A stretch of 64,000 nucleotides of DNA from Flavobacterium sp. (lineage in GTDB: Bacteria; Bacteroidota; Bacteroidia; Flavobacteriales; Flavobacteriaceae): positions 48,889-112,888 of the forward strand of contig JAEUTY010000039.1 of assembly GCA_016787805.1 (NCBI GenBank), in the 5' to 3' direction. The notes beneath the pieces are model-generated. The model ran no database searches and was not told the DNA's origin. It worked only from the letters and a program-made list of their open reading frames with translations. Below are positions 1-8,652 of the stretch, one piece after another (position 1 is the stretch's first letter; each line of letters opens with the position of its first letter). The translations under genes and the position numbers were made by a program.

Positions 1-1782
1 CTTTCCCGTTATTGTTTTCCAAAATAAAATGGATATTTTTCTTTGTTCTTCTTCAGATAAATCTTCATTAAAATCCTTGTAGTATTTTTCTATTTCTTTG
101 AATTTATTGTTTGCTACATCTTTGATATATTTTACAAAAAAATTGTTTTCGATTTTCGATTTTTTGAATGAAATATTAGCTTGTGCTATTTCAAATTCAA
201 AAGTTTTAAATGAATTACAAATAAAAATATTTTGATTACTGTTTTTTGCCGAATTTAAATTTGGGATTCGAGAATGGATTTTAGATTTATTGATTTTTAA
301 ATCTAATTCATTTAATTTTAAATAATCATTTTTAATTAAATTTTTAAAAGAATACTGACTGTCTTTAGATTTTGTGTAATGATCTCCATCAGTTAAGATA
401 GCAATTTTTTTATTTATTCTTTTTTTTGGATTACTTGAACTAAAAAGGTGCAAAAAAGGATAGAATGATGTACCACCAACATTAGCGAATTCGATTCTAT
501 AATCTTGTAAATCGAATCCTCTTAATTTGAATAATGTAGGAACTAATAACTCTTCTGAAATACCTTCAGCAAACAAAATTCCTTTCGCAAAAAGCATTTG
601 GCTTTTCGTTACATCTAAGTATCTTTCTAATTGTTTTTTTCTATTAATAAAGTCAATATTTTGAAGCTTTTGATTTTTCACAGTATCCTCAATAATATTT
701 TCTGAAACTCTATCCGTAAAACATTCGTCTAGTTTATACGCAATATCGTCCAAAACAATTAAGTTTTGTAACTGTGCTTTAGATGTCAAAGTAGGAGAAT
801 GAGATGTAATAAATATTTGGGTGTTTTCCTTTATATTTTCTTTTATGAAATTAAATAGATTTAATTGTAATTGTGGATGGAGATGTGCTTCAGGTTCTTC
901 TATTAGTAGAGCAAAATGAGTTATTTCATCTTTTTCAATTCTACTACTTGTATCTCCAAGGATTGTTGCTGTATAAATTAAGTTGTTATATCCTAAGCTA
1001 TTTTGTTGCAACTCTAAACCTTTACCTTCTAAGCTATCTTTATCGAAGGGTAAAAATGGTTTTATAGTGTTAATAAATGGTTCAGCTTTTGGTTCATCTA
1101 ATCTTAATCCGATTTTATTAGAAACTCCGGTTTTAAATATTGAATCCAAATTGTTGTTAACATCATTTTTAGCCTTAATTACTTCATCTTGCTTTAATAA
1201 CTCATTGTTTGCTGTTTCAATAATATCTTCAAAATTACTTCTAGTTCCTTTATCTGTGACAGTTCTCATTATTAATTTACCAAAAATATTATTTTTTAAG
1301 TTTAATAAGTCTTTTGTGCTATCACGCAAAGCATCTAAATAATAATGTTGAAATAATTCAAAATTTCTATAGTCTGCTTTTTGTCCTTCGACAATTCCTG
1401 TAAAATAATCTGCATAAGGTGTTTTACCCTCTCTATATTCATAACTTAATTGAACTCTTGCATAAGTTTTTAAAGGATCTTTATCTATTACAAGAAATTC
1501 ATAAAAGGCTCCTTGTTGGTAGTGATTTAGATCTTTAAACTCGTAAGACAATTCAATGTTTCCGACTGAGTTGTGTGTTTTGTTGTCAATATAAAAATCT
1601 TTGTTTTCAATATATATATCTTTTCTCTGTTTTGAAAAATTATATAGTATTCTTATAGCATCAATCAAAGCAGACTTACAGCTCCCATTTTCTCCAATGA
1701 TGATATTTATTTTATCATTAAAATTGACAGTTAAATTTTCAATTCCTCTAAAATTCTTGATATTTATTTTTGATAAATACAT
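1..1782 (-). CDS. OLD-family ATP-dependent endonuclease (AAA ATPase + TOPRIM), C-terminus cut by window edge
   Basis: The minus-strand frame is open from the ATG at 1780-1782 to position 1, giving 594 residues with no stop. The N-terminus begins MYLSKINIKNFRGIEN, the usual SMC/RecF-like ATPase opening. The Walker A-like loop at residues 30-37 reads GENGSCKS, with Cys where Gly normally precedes the Lys. An ABC-type Walker B (LLIEEPEAHLHP) lies near residue 287 and SHSPTL near 325. A TOPRIM domain follows with LFAEGISEE near 402 and ILTDGD near 464. OLD proteins are DNA nucleases often used in phage defence. It starts 12 bp after the AbiEii stop on the same strand, so it is probably the third gene of that operon. 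How much is missing at the C-terminus is unknown. Confidence 0.9.
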   Translation of the reverse strand, partial: MYLSKINIKNFRGIENLTVNFNDKINIIIGENGSCKSALIDAIRILYNFSKQRKDIYIENKDFYIDNKTHNSVGNIELSYEFKDLNHYQQGAFYEFLVIDKDPLKTYARVQLSYEYREGKTPYADYFTGIVEGQKADYRNFELFQHYYLDALRDSTKDLLNLKNNIFGKLIMRTVTDKGTRSNFEDIIETANNELLKQDEVIKAKNDVNNNLDSIFKTGVSNKIGLRLDEPKAEPFINTIKPFLPFDKDSLEGKGLELQQNSLGYNNLIYTATILGDTSSRIEKDEITHFALLIEEPEAHLHPQLQLNLFNFIKENIKENTQIFITSHSPTLTSKAQLQNLIVLDDIAYKLDECFTDRVSENIIEDTVKNQKLQNIDFINRKKQLERYLDVTKSQMLFAKGILFAEGISEELLVPTLFKLRGFDLQDYRIEFANVGGTSFYPFLHLFSSSNPKKRINKKIAILTDGDHYTKSKDSQYSFKNLIKNDYLKLNELDLKINKSKIHSRIPNLNSAKNSNQNIFICNSFKTFEFEIAQANISFKKSKIENNFFVKYIKDVANNKFKEIEKYYKDFNEDLSEEEQRKISILFWKTITGK

Positions 1783-1794
1783 TTAGTTTCTTTT

Positions 1795-2559
1795 TTAAAT
1801 ATTAAACGCTGCAATCAACAAGCCAAATAACTCTTTCACATCAACATTTCCAGCTCCCATTTCTTTAAAAATTTGTTTGTCTGGTAAATCATCTTTTACC
1901 ACTTCTACAAAATTTGTAATATCTGATTTGATGCTTTCTGCAATTGTAAAATTATCTTCTGGAGTTAATAATAATAGCAATCTGAAAATATCCATTTTAT
2001 GTTTTCTCAATTGCTTTTCATCAATTTTTTCTCCGTTTTCTTTTCTGGTTTTATAATCCAGAAATGCTTTGGCTTTTAGTCCTATTAATGCTTCCGTATT
2101 GGCTAAATGAATTCCGTTGTTGAATTGGCTGTGTTGGATTGTGAAACTGTAATAGTCATCATCCATTAGTATTGCCGATAAACTTGAAATTTCCGTGTCC
2201 ACTGGAATTGGCGTTAAATGTGTTCCTTCATCCAAATCTAATAAATCGGGAATTCTTGAAAATAATTCAATCTGAAATGGAAATTCTTCTACTTGTGGTT
2301 TTTGGAAACGGTAGTATTTTCTATCTTCTTCACTTTTTTCTCTGACATCATAATTTCCTTGTTTTACAAATTCCCAAAAATGTGCCACGAATTCTGGGCT
2401 TAATGCTTCAATAACTAAAATTATATCAATGTCTTTTGTTGCTCTTGGTGTCAATCCAATATTATCAATGATAATATCACAAGCAGTTCCACCGATGATC
2501 ACATAATTATCCGTGAAATCTTTAAAATGTTGTCTGAATATTTCTAAACCTCTTACCAT
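1795..2559 (-). CDS. AbiEii-type nucleotidyltransferase toxin
   Basis: A 254-aa protein of the AbiEii/DUF1814 nucleotidyltransferase family, the toxin of type IV toxin-antitoxin pairs. The N-terminal GG at residues 23-24, followed by the DID pair at 43-45, is the family's GG...DxD metal-binding signature. A Lys-rich helix near residues 160-175 (GLKAKAFLDYK) and HKMDIFRLL further on fit the later family motifs. Its start overlaps the stop of the upstream gene by 7 bp, suggesting translational coupling with the antitoxin candidate. Family members block growth by nucleotidyl transfer to tRNA or other targets; the target here is unknown. Confidence 0.85.
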   Translation of the reverse strand: MVRGLEIFRQHFKDFTDNYVIIGGTACDIIIDNIGLTPRATKDIDIILVIEALSPEFVAHFWEFVKQGNYDVREKSEEDRKYYRFQKPQVEEFPFQIELFSRIPDLLDLDEGTHLTPIPVDTEISSLSAILMDDDYYSFTIQHSQFNNGIHLANTEALIGLKAKAFLDYKTRKENGEKIDEKQLRKHKMDIFRLLLLLTPEDNFTIAESIKSDITNFVEVVKDDLPDKQIFKEMGAGNVDVKELFGLLIAAFNI

Positions 2560-3545
2560 ACGTATTTTTCTATTATTTGGTCTAATGCCATGTCTGTTCT
2601 TTCGTCAATAAACCCTTCTTTTAAACTTATGTATAAAGACAATGGATCTACATTATTTTTTTTTGTTATTCCTTTTGTGATTAATTCCGGATTGTATTTC
2701 CAGACCTCTAAAGCATAGTTGCCGCTTTCATTGTTTAGATTTACTAATTGATTGCTTTTTTCTAATTCATAGAATTTTGTTTTTTCTATGGCAAAATATT
2801 CCAATTTACTTGGGTTCATATTACTGTATTCTTCCAATGCTGTAGTGTTAGAACCATACATTTTTATTGTTGGTTTTTCATCTACATAAACTGTCTTTAA
2901 AACAGGATTTATAAGATGCTTTTCTATGTTTTTCCAAAGGTCTTGTACCTCATTTTGGAATACCATATTTTTTTCTTTTGTTCCAACAACCTCAACAATT
3001 GCTAATCGTTTTAAATTTTCAATCGCTTTTGTGATTCCCATTTGAGTGTATTGGAATTTTTCTGCTAGCTCTTTGAAGGTGTATTGACTTAAATTATCCT
3101 CTTTGTGTAGTATTTGATATAGCAAGATTAATTGTGCTGAAGGAAGTAAGAGCCATTCTTTTTGAAAAGTTTTGTCCTTATTAAAATCCTGAATGTCAAT
3201 CAGTAATTCTGTGAGAAACATTTGTTTTCCAGGAACTATAAAACTAATTTTTTGGTCAATAAGTCTTTTACGGTTTATAGCCGTGATGTCTTCAGTGACA
3301 ATTATAATTCTTTTGTCTAATATCTTTTGGATTGCTAACACTTGTTGTCTTAATTGTACAGCATTGAAAGCATCTTCTTTATTGACTTGTACTAAAATTA
3401 ATTCATGATTGTGTAAATGAGTTACATAAAAATTAAAATTGTTCTTGAAAAGAAAAGGTAATTTATTGGCATAGTATTTTGGCAGCTCTTTTATTTCAAG
3501 GTCTTTGCCTAGTATTTGATGGATATATTCTTTTAATTTTTCCAT
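2553..3545 (-). CDS. AbiEi-like winged-helix antitoxin/transcriptional repressor
   Basis: A 330-aa partner of the nucleotidyltransferase gene. A winged helix-turn-helix is visible around residues 140-200 (QLILLYQILHKED, then FKELAEKFQYTQMGITKAIENLKR). The N-terminal half looks like a degenerate nuclease-fold or DNA-binding region, and the C-terminal half (YVDEKPTIKMYGSNTTALEEYS) resembles the C-domain of AbiEi-type proteins. The MarR-like helix and the tight overlap with the toxin gene support an antitoxin-repressor role. An array of inverted half-sites lies directly over its promoter, as expected for autorepression. The alternative label is simply MarR-like regulator; family identity is less certain than for the toxin. 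Confidence 0.72.
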   Translation of the reverse strand: MEKLKEYIHQILGKDLEIKELPKYYANKLPFLFKNNFNFYVTHLHNHELILVQVNKEDAFNAVQLRQQVLAIQKILDKRIIIVTEDITAINRKRLIDQKISFIVPGKQMFLTELLIDIQDFNKDKTFQKEWLLLPSAQLILLYQILHKEDNLSQYTFKELAEKFQYTQMGITKAIENLKRLAIVEVVGTKEKNMVFQNEVQDLWKNIEKHLINPVLKTVYVDEKPTIKMYGSNTTALEEYSNMNPSKLEYFAIEKTKFYELEKSNQLVNLNNESGNYALEVWKYNPELITKGITKKNNVDPLSLYISLKEGFIDERTDMALDQIIEKYVW

Positions 3546-3605
3546 AATAAACTAATAATTGTTATAATAAACCTGATAGGTTTATTGTGCAAATATAGGT
3601 TTATT
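3546..3605 (-). promoter_or_regulatory. Multi-half-site operator upstream of the AbiE operon
   Basis: A perfect inverted repeat occupies 3566-3586: 9-bp arm AATAAACCT at 3566-3574, a 3-bp spacer, and its complement AGGTTTATT at 3578-3586. A third copy of AGGTTTATT lies at 3597-3605, 19 bp from the second. A degenerate AATAAACT lies at 3546-3553, 20 bp from the first. The near-helical spacing and overlap with the promoter suggest cooperative autorepression by the winged-helix protein. Confidence 0.7.
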
Positions 3606-3619
3606 ATATTTAAAATCAA
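3590..3619 (-). promoter_or_regulatory. Bacteroidetes-type promoter of the AbiE operon
   Basis: Read on the minus strand, TATATTTG (complement of 3590-3597) matches the TAnnTTTG -7 element. TTG (complement of 3617-3619) lies 19 nt upstream, the usual -33 position. One operator half-site falls in the spacer and another pair downstream of the -7. Confidence 0.7.
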
Positions 3620-3646
3620 TTTATTACTATATTTTTTTTTGTTTAA

Positions 3647-4402
3647 TTATATTGTAATAATTGCTTTATTGTTGTATCCATCATTTTCGTTGTATTTAAC
3701 ATAACCTAATTGATTGGTAACTAATTTAGTATTTCCGATTTGAAATTCTCCGATGTTCGAATGATGATGGCCATAAATCCAATAATCAATAGTACTGTCT
3801 TGAATTAGGTTTGTTAAGTTGGTAGCGAAAGCTTCGTTTATTTTACTATTAACATATTTTTCAGGGTGCTTTACAAAAGTAGGCGCGTGGTGTGTCACCA
3901 CAATTTTTTTTTTATTTGATTTAGTGGCTAAAGCATTTTGTATAAATTCTAAGCTTTCTTTGTGCAATGCGTTGTAATCATCTACATTGAAAAGATGGTC
4001 CTTGTATTTGATTACTTTAAAATCGGAAAGACTTTGTTGAATTACCCAGCGTTTTTCCTCAGAAATATTTGACCATAATGTGGAAAAAATTATATTAACT
4101 CCGGAAATTTCTTTTACACAATTGTTTACTAAAAAAATGTTCTCTCTAATTTTGGTATCTAAAAAACTGCTACTATCTACATTATAATAGTAATATTCGT
4201 GGTTGCCTGGAATCCAAAATGTGGTTTTAAAATTCTTTGAAATATAATCGAAAAAATCTTTTTGCTCGTTCATTATTTTAAAAGGCACAATATCTCCTGC
4301 TAAAATAAGAATGTCGGCAGTAGGTTCTATTGGATTATCCAGGATGTACTCTTTGTTGTCTGGGAACTCTAGGTGAAGGTCGGAACAGTATTGGAGTTTC
4401 AT
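3647..4402 (-). CDS. Calcineurin-like metallophosphoesterase
   Basis: A 251-aa protein with the complete metal-binding set of calcineurin-type phosphoesterases: DLHLE near residue 8, AGDIV near 36, GNHEYYYY near 66, THHAP near 170 and GHHHSN near 216. It probably hydrolyses a phosphomonoester or phosphodiester in the cytoplasm, since no signal peptide is present; the substrate cannot be told. It has its own promoter and stands alone between the AbiE operon and the divergent eight-gene operon. Solitary phosphoesterases of this kind are common cargo in defence islands, but a defence role is only suggested by location. Confidence 0.88.
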   Translation of the reverse strand: MKLQYCSDLHLEFPDNKEYILDNPIEPTADILILAGDIVPFKIMNEQKDFFDYISKNFKTTFWIPGNHEYYYYNVDSSSFLDTKIRENIFLVNNCVKEISGVNIIFSTLWSNISEEKRWVIQQSLSDFKVIKYKDHLFNVDDYNALHKESLEFIQNALATKSNKKKIVVTHHAPTFVKHPEKYVNSKINEAFATNLTNLIQDSTIDYWIYGHHHSNIGEFQIGNTKLVTNQLGYVKYNENDGYNNKAIITI

Positions 4403-4427
4403 ATTGTAATATAGTGATTGTTGTCAA

Positions 4428-4458
4428 CAAATGTAAAAAAGTATAATTCCAAAAACAA
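4428..4458 (-). promoter_or_regulatory. Promoter of the metallophosphoesterase gene
   Basis: On the minus strand TACATTTG (complement of 4428-4435) is a -7 element. TTG (complement of 4456-4458) lies 20 nt upstream as a -33 element. The start codon is 26 bp downstream of the -7. Confidence 0.6.
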
Positions 4459-4497
4459 ACAAAATATCGGCATTTTTAAAAATAAATTGCCAAAGTT

Positions 4498-4527
4498 TTG
4501 ATTTTGTGAAAAACATTTCTATATTTG
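4498..4527 (+). promoter_or_regulatory. Promoter of the eight-gene defence operon
   Basis: TTG at 4498-4500 and TATATTTG at 4520-4527 are separated by 19 nt, an exact Bacteroidetes sigma-A-type promoter. Transcription would begin near 4533, leaving about a dozen leader bases before the ATG at 4546. This excludes the in-frame TTG at 4525 and ATG at 4528 as starts. Confidence 0.75.
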
Positions 4528-4545
4528 ATGCTCCTAACCATTTTT

Positions 4546-5274
4546 ATGAAAAATACCGAAGTAGCTTTAGCGATAAAAGGAAAGTTTTCAAATCAAACCA
4601 CTATAACTTCAAAGGAGCTTGTTTTGTTCCTTTCTGACTTATTTCCGGAATTATCAACCAAAACTATTCCATGGAAAATCAATCAATTAAAAGCTGAAAA
4701 TCTTATCTATCAAACAGGTAGAGGTATATACACTTTTGATTTCAAACCTGAATTTAATACAGAAATTAGTTTGAAATCTAAACGAGTATATAATAAAACA
4801 AAATCATTTGTTTCTACTGATTTAGTTGTCTGGGATACAGAAGTGCTTGATTTAATCATAGAAAGAGAAAATGAAAAACGTGCTACATTTTTGTTAGTGC
4901 AGAAGGATGAGCTTAATGAGTTGTTTGAACAAATGCAATCCATGAGTAAACCAGTTTATTTGGAGCCTAATCAAGAAATCATTCAACGTTATATTCTTCC
5001 TCAAAATGATGTAATACTATTATATCCTTTGATTTCGGAAACACCTACCGATCATATTGGTGATTATGTTTTACCTACGCTAGAAGGAATCTTAGTCAAT
5101 GCATGGTTGCTTTCTGAAAATTATTTGAAACCTCTTGATTATTCAATATCGGAAATTTTTGAATGTGCCTTTAGAAAGTATAATGTAAATAAAAATAAGC
5201 TTCTGCGATATGCATCGAGAAGAGACCAACGAAAAGAAATAGAACAACTTATACAAACAATACATAATGACTAA
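4546..5274 (+). CDS. AbiEi/DUF6577-like winged-helix protein, candidate operon regulator
   Basis: A 242-aa protein from the ATG at 4546; the upstream in-frame starts overlap the -7 promoter element. The N-terminus reads as a winged helix-turn-helix (ITSKELVLFLSDLFPELSTK, then INQLKAENLIYQTGRGIYTF). The rest resembles the AbiEi/DUF6577 type (VVWDTEVLDLIIERENEKRA; a long DVILLYPLISETP region). It overlaps the methylase gene by 8 bp, so it belongs to the operon. As first gene with an HTH it probably represses or tunes expression, for example preventing attack before methylation is established. A different role, such as DNA sensing, is possible. Confidence 0.65.
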   Translation: MKNTEVALAIKGKFSNQTTITSKELVLFLSDLFPELSTKTIPWKINQLKAENLIYQTGRGIYTFDFKPEFNTEISLKSKRVYNKTKSFVSTDLVVWDTEVLDLIIERENEKRATFLLVQKDELNELFEQMQSMSKPVYLEPNQEIIQRYILPQNDVILLYPLISETPTDHIGDYVLPTLEGILVNAWLLSENYLKPLDYSISEIFECAFRKYNVNKNKLLRYASRRDQRKEIEQLIQTIHND

Positions 5275-7273
5275 CGAAACAATTACCCAAGAAGAAATAA
5301 TTTTAGACGACAATCAAGTATTGTGTTTATTAACTTCTGAAGCCAAGAAAGCCACAAGTGCAGAAGTAAATCTACAATCTGTGGTTCGTATGCTAAATGA
5401 AGAGTATGGTTTTGATTTGGATGATATGGAACGCGATTTTAAAATTGAGTTTGTTGACCCAGATACTGGTAAAGCTAAAAAGCAGAAAGTTGAATTGGTT
5501 GTTTTTGAAAAGGGAAAAACTCATATTCAAGATACTATTATTCGAATTTGTGTTATTCAGGATGATAAAATTAAAGAGAATGACAGTAAGAAAGGATTAA
5601 CAGCCACTCTAGAAAACGCCATGGCTGCCGTACCAAGTTGTTATTTTGGATTGTGGGCAAATGGTTCTAGTTATCATTTTCTTCAAAAAGAGGATGATGC
5701 AATAGGCTATGATTTTGATTTTACTGATTTATCAGATTTCCCAGGTGAAGGAGAAACATTGGCTGATATTGACCGAGCAGACCGCTCTTATAGTAGAAAA
5801 CCTGCTAATGATTCGTTGATAAAAGTATTTAAAAGAGCACACGATTATATTTATGGAAACGAAGGAAGAAAGAAAGATGCATTTTGGCAATTGCTAAACC
5901 TTATTTTTTGTAAACTTTATGATGAGAAACGAAGATTTATTGAAACCGATATAAGTTATAGAAGAGAATTTTGGGTTGGTGTTAAAGAACAAAACACAGA
6001 AGCAGGTAGAAAAGCAGTAGCTGAGAGAATTAAAGCTATTTTCCAAAAGCTAAAAGATAACTCGATGTTTTCCGAAGTATTTACAGGAAATGAAGGTATT
6101 GAATTGACTGATAAAGGAGTCGCTTTCATAGCTGGTGAACTTGCTAAATATTCATTCTTGGATGCTTCTATTGATGTGAAAGGGATGGCTTATGAAACTA
6201 TTGTGAGTAATACTTTGAAACAAGAAGCAGGGCAATTTTTTACACCAAGAAACATTGTAAAAGCTATGGTTGAGATGCTCAACCCAACAGAGAAACATCG
6301 TGTTCTGGACCCAGCATGTGGTTCGGGAGGATTTATTGTGATGGTGCTGGACCATGTGAGAAAACAAATAGCTCAAGAATTATTCCCAAATTTAGATGGC
6401 CCATTATTGATGGCCAAATACAATTCTATTGAAGTTAATGAACGTGTAAAGGAATATGCAGAAAACAGCATTTTCGGTTTTGATTTTGACCCTGATTTGA
6501 AAAAAGCTGCTCGTATGAATATGGTAATGGCTGGTGATGGGCATGCCAATGTTTTTCATGTTAATTCTTTGGCTTACCCAAAATGGGATCATCCGGAAGA
6601 GATTGCTAAAATTGAAAGTGCTATTAACAGAAGCTTGGCTGTTATGGGCGATATTGAAGATCGTTACTATAAAGATGCTCGAGGTACTTTTGATATGATA
6701 TTTACCAACCCACCTTTTGGTGCTAAAGTAAAAGTTGAAAAAGAGGTTGCTGATAATTACGAACTTTCTAAATATAGCGATGCACCGGAAGTTTTATTTA
6801 TTGAAGCATGCTTTAATTTCTTGAAACCTGGTGGAAAAATGGCAATAGTATTGCCTGATGGTATTTTAGGTAATCCTAATACTCTTAAAGTTAGAGAATG
6901 GATTTTATCTAATTTTAAAATACTAGCTTCAATAGATTTAGCATTAGAGGCGTTTTTACCTCAAGTTGGTGTTCAAGCATCTTTGCTTTTCCTAGAAAAG
7001 AAAACAGAATTGTCGAGACAATTGGCTCAAGATAGTGACGAAGATTATGAAGTTTTTATGGCTATTGCTGAAAAGCTTGGTAAAGACCGAAGAGGTAATC
7101 CAATATTTAAGAGAGATGAAGATGGAGCTGAATTATTGTTTGAAACTTTAACTGAATACCTGCTGACGAAAAAAGACGGGACAAATCAAGTAAAAAGCAG
7201 AAAAGAAAAAGTAAAGGAATTAGACGATGATTTACCTATTATCGTTCAATCATTTTTAAATTTTACTAAATAA
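5267..7273 (+). CDS. hsdM: Type I-like N6-adenine DNA methyltransferase (HsdM)
   Basis: A 668-aa methylase. SAM-binding motif I (VLDPACGSGGF) starts at residue 346, and the catalytic NPPF tetrad of N6-adenine enzymes is at 481-484. The C-terminal half (PEVLFIEACFNFLKPGGKMAIVLPDGIL) is typical of HsdM. The first ~120 residues resemble the N-terminal nuclease-like domain of type I R subunits (KVELVVFEKGK, then IIRICVIQ), but the expected D...ExK residues are not evident, so that domain is probably inactive. With the adjacent HsdS it should methylate a bipartite target. It overlaps genes on both sides (8 bp upstream, 1 bp TAATG downstream), implying coupled translation. Confidence 0.9.
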   Translation: MTNETITQEEIILDDNQVLCLLTSEAKKATSAEVNLQSVVRMLNEEYGFDLDDMERDFKIEFVDPDTGKAKKQKVELVVFEKGKTHIQDTIIRICVIQDDKIKENDSKKGLTATLENAMAAVPSCYFGLWANGSSYHFLQKEDDAIGYDFDFTDLSDFPGEGETLADIDRADRSYSRKPANDSLIKVFKRAHDYIYGNEGRKKDAFWQLLNLIFCKLYDEKRRFIETDISYRREFWVGVKEQNTEAGRKAVAERIKAIFQKLKDNSMFSEVFTGNEGIELTDKGVAFIAGELAKYSFLDASIDVKGMAYETIVSNTLKQEAGQFFTPRNIVKAMVEMLNPTEKHRVLDPACGSGGFIVMVLDHVRKQIAQELFPNLDGPLLMAKYNSIEVNERVKEYAENSIFGFDFDPDLKKAARMNMVMAGDGHANVFHVNSLAYPKWDHPEEIAKIESAINRSLAVMGDIEDRYYKDARGTFDMIFTNPPFGAKVKVEKEVADNYELSKYSDAPEVLFIEACFNFLKPGGKMAIVLPDGILGNPNTLKVREWILSNFKILASIDLALEAFLPQVGVQASLLFLEKKTELSRQLAQDSDEDYEVFMAIAEKLGKDRRGNPIFKRDEDGAELLFETLTEYLLTKKDGTNQVKSRKEKVKELDDDLPIIVQSFLNFTK

Positions 7274-8652
7274 TGAAATATTTAAAAATAAAATATAAAT
7301 CAATTGTAGAAAACAATAGGCTCAAGGCAGGATTTTATTTGTCTGATGGAGTTATTTATGATCAATTAATAAAATCTAAACCTTTTGAATATTTAATAGA
7401 TTCACAATCGTATTGTTCTAATATTGGTGGTGTAAATAAAAGAATATTTGTATCAAAAGAAAAGGGAACTGCCTTAGTTTCTATGTCAGATATGCTAACA
7501 TTTGAGCCACATAACTCATGTAAATATGTTTCAAAAACTATAGGAAATAATACTTCAAAGCATATTTTTAAAAATGAAATGATATTAGCATCAGTTGTAG
7601 GAACAATAGGTCAAGTAGCTTTTGTAAATAAAATTTCAGAAGGTTCTGTTACTGGGAATAATATTATAAAATTCATATCAGAAAGAGTAGATTATAATGG
7701 TTTTATTTATGCATATTTAAAAAGTAAATATGGAAATACTTTAATAAAGCAGCTTGGTGGTGGTTCGGTACAATCATACATAGATCCTGAATTATTTAAA
7801 AAAATACCTGTCCCTATTATAAATGACGATTTAAGAAAAAGAATTCACCAATTAATTATTAGTTCTTCAGAATTAAAAGTTGAAGCAAATAATCTATTGA
7901 AAAATGCAAAAAAAATAATTATAGAAAGTCTACCTAGTATAAAAGATATCGACAAGATAAATAATAAAATATATATTAAAACGGTTCGTAATAACTATCA
8001 AAAAAGATTAGTGTCAGGATCTTATATTAATAATGGGGTAAAAACAATAGAATCATATCAAAAGTTAGATATTGAATTTAAAAAATTATCAGATTTTAAA
8101 ATTGTGGTTAATCGACCAGGTATATTTAAAAGAATTAAGGTTAATTCAAAAAATGGTTTCCCATATATAAAAGGTTCAGAAATTAATTTACAAGATCCTT
8201 TTTCATCGTGTGAATATTTATCTAAGAGTAGGACACCTTTTTTAGATGAACTCTCATTAAAAGAAAATCAAATTTTATTTACATGTGCTGGTACTGTTGG
8301 AGAAGTAAAATTAATATCTAAAGAATTTGAAGAAAAATTAGCTGTAGGCTCTCAAGATATCATTAGAATTGATTCTAATGATAAAAAACTAAATTGCTAT
8401 TACCTTTTTGCTTACTTAAAATTAGATTTTATTAATGATTTTATTCAATCATTAAAATATGGTTCAGTTATAGAAAGAGTTGAGCCTTTTCATTTAGATA
8501 TGATACCAATATATTTACCATCTGATGATTTAATTGAACAGGTTACAGCAAATATCCAACAGTATAAGAGTAATTTATATCAATCATTTAAATTGGAACA
8601 AAAAGCAATAGACCTCATCGAAAAAGAAATAGAATCATGGCAAAAATCTTAA
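7273..8652 (+). CDS. hsdS: Type I specificity subunit (HsdS-like)
   Basis: A 459-aa protein with two target-recognition domains, each followed by a coiled-coil-like helix. TRD1 spans about residues 30-190 (GNNIIKFI, GGGSVQSYIDPELFKKIPVPI). TRD2 spans about 250-430 (FPYIKGSEI, ILFTCAGTVGEVKLI, VGSQDIIRI, YGSVIERVEPFHLDMIPIYLP). The duplicated layout and DELFKKIPVPI-type endings are classic HsdS. It sets the DNA sequence read by the methylase. Its base composition is visibly more A/T-rich than the neighbouring methylase, consistent with separate exchange of specificity genes. The start overlaps the hsdM stop by 1 bp, and its end overlaps the next gene by 16 bp. Confidence 0.9.
   Translation: MKYLKIKYKSIVENNRLKAGFYLSDGVIYDQLIKSKPFEYLIDSQSYCSNIGGVNKRIFVSKEKGTALVSMSDMLTFEPHNSCKYVSKTIGNNTSKHIFKNEMILASVVGTIGQVAFVNKISEGSVTGNNIIKFISERVDYNGFIYAYLKSKYGNTLIKQLGGGSVQSYIDPELFKKIPVPIINDDLRKRIHQLIISSSELKVEANNLLKNAKKIIIESLPSIKDIDKINNKIYIKTVRNNYQKRLVSGSYINNGVKTIESYQKLDIEFKKLSDFKIVVNRPGIFKRIKVNSKNGFPYIKGSEINLQDPFSSCEYLSKSRTPFLDELSLKENQILFTCAGTVGEVKLISKEFEEKLAVGSQDIIRIDSNDKKLNCYYLFAYLKLDFINDFIQSLKYGSVIERVEPFHLDMIPIYLPSDDLIEQVTANIQQYKSNLYQSFKLEQKAIDLIEKEIESWQKS

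Noticed and set aside
873-1786. Several short plus-strand open frames at the left edge
   Set aside because: They are shadows of the long minus-strand OLD nuclease frame, which shows Walker and TOPRIM motifs.
5267-8652. A complete type I restriction-modification system
   Set aside because: HsdM and HsdS are clear, but there is no HsdR with a helicase in the window. The following genes are a different kind of effector set.
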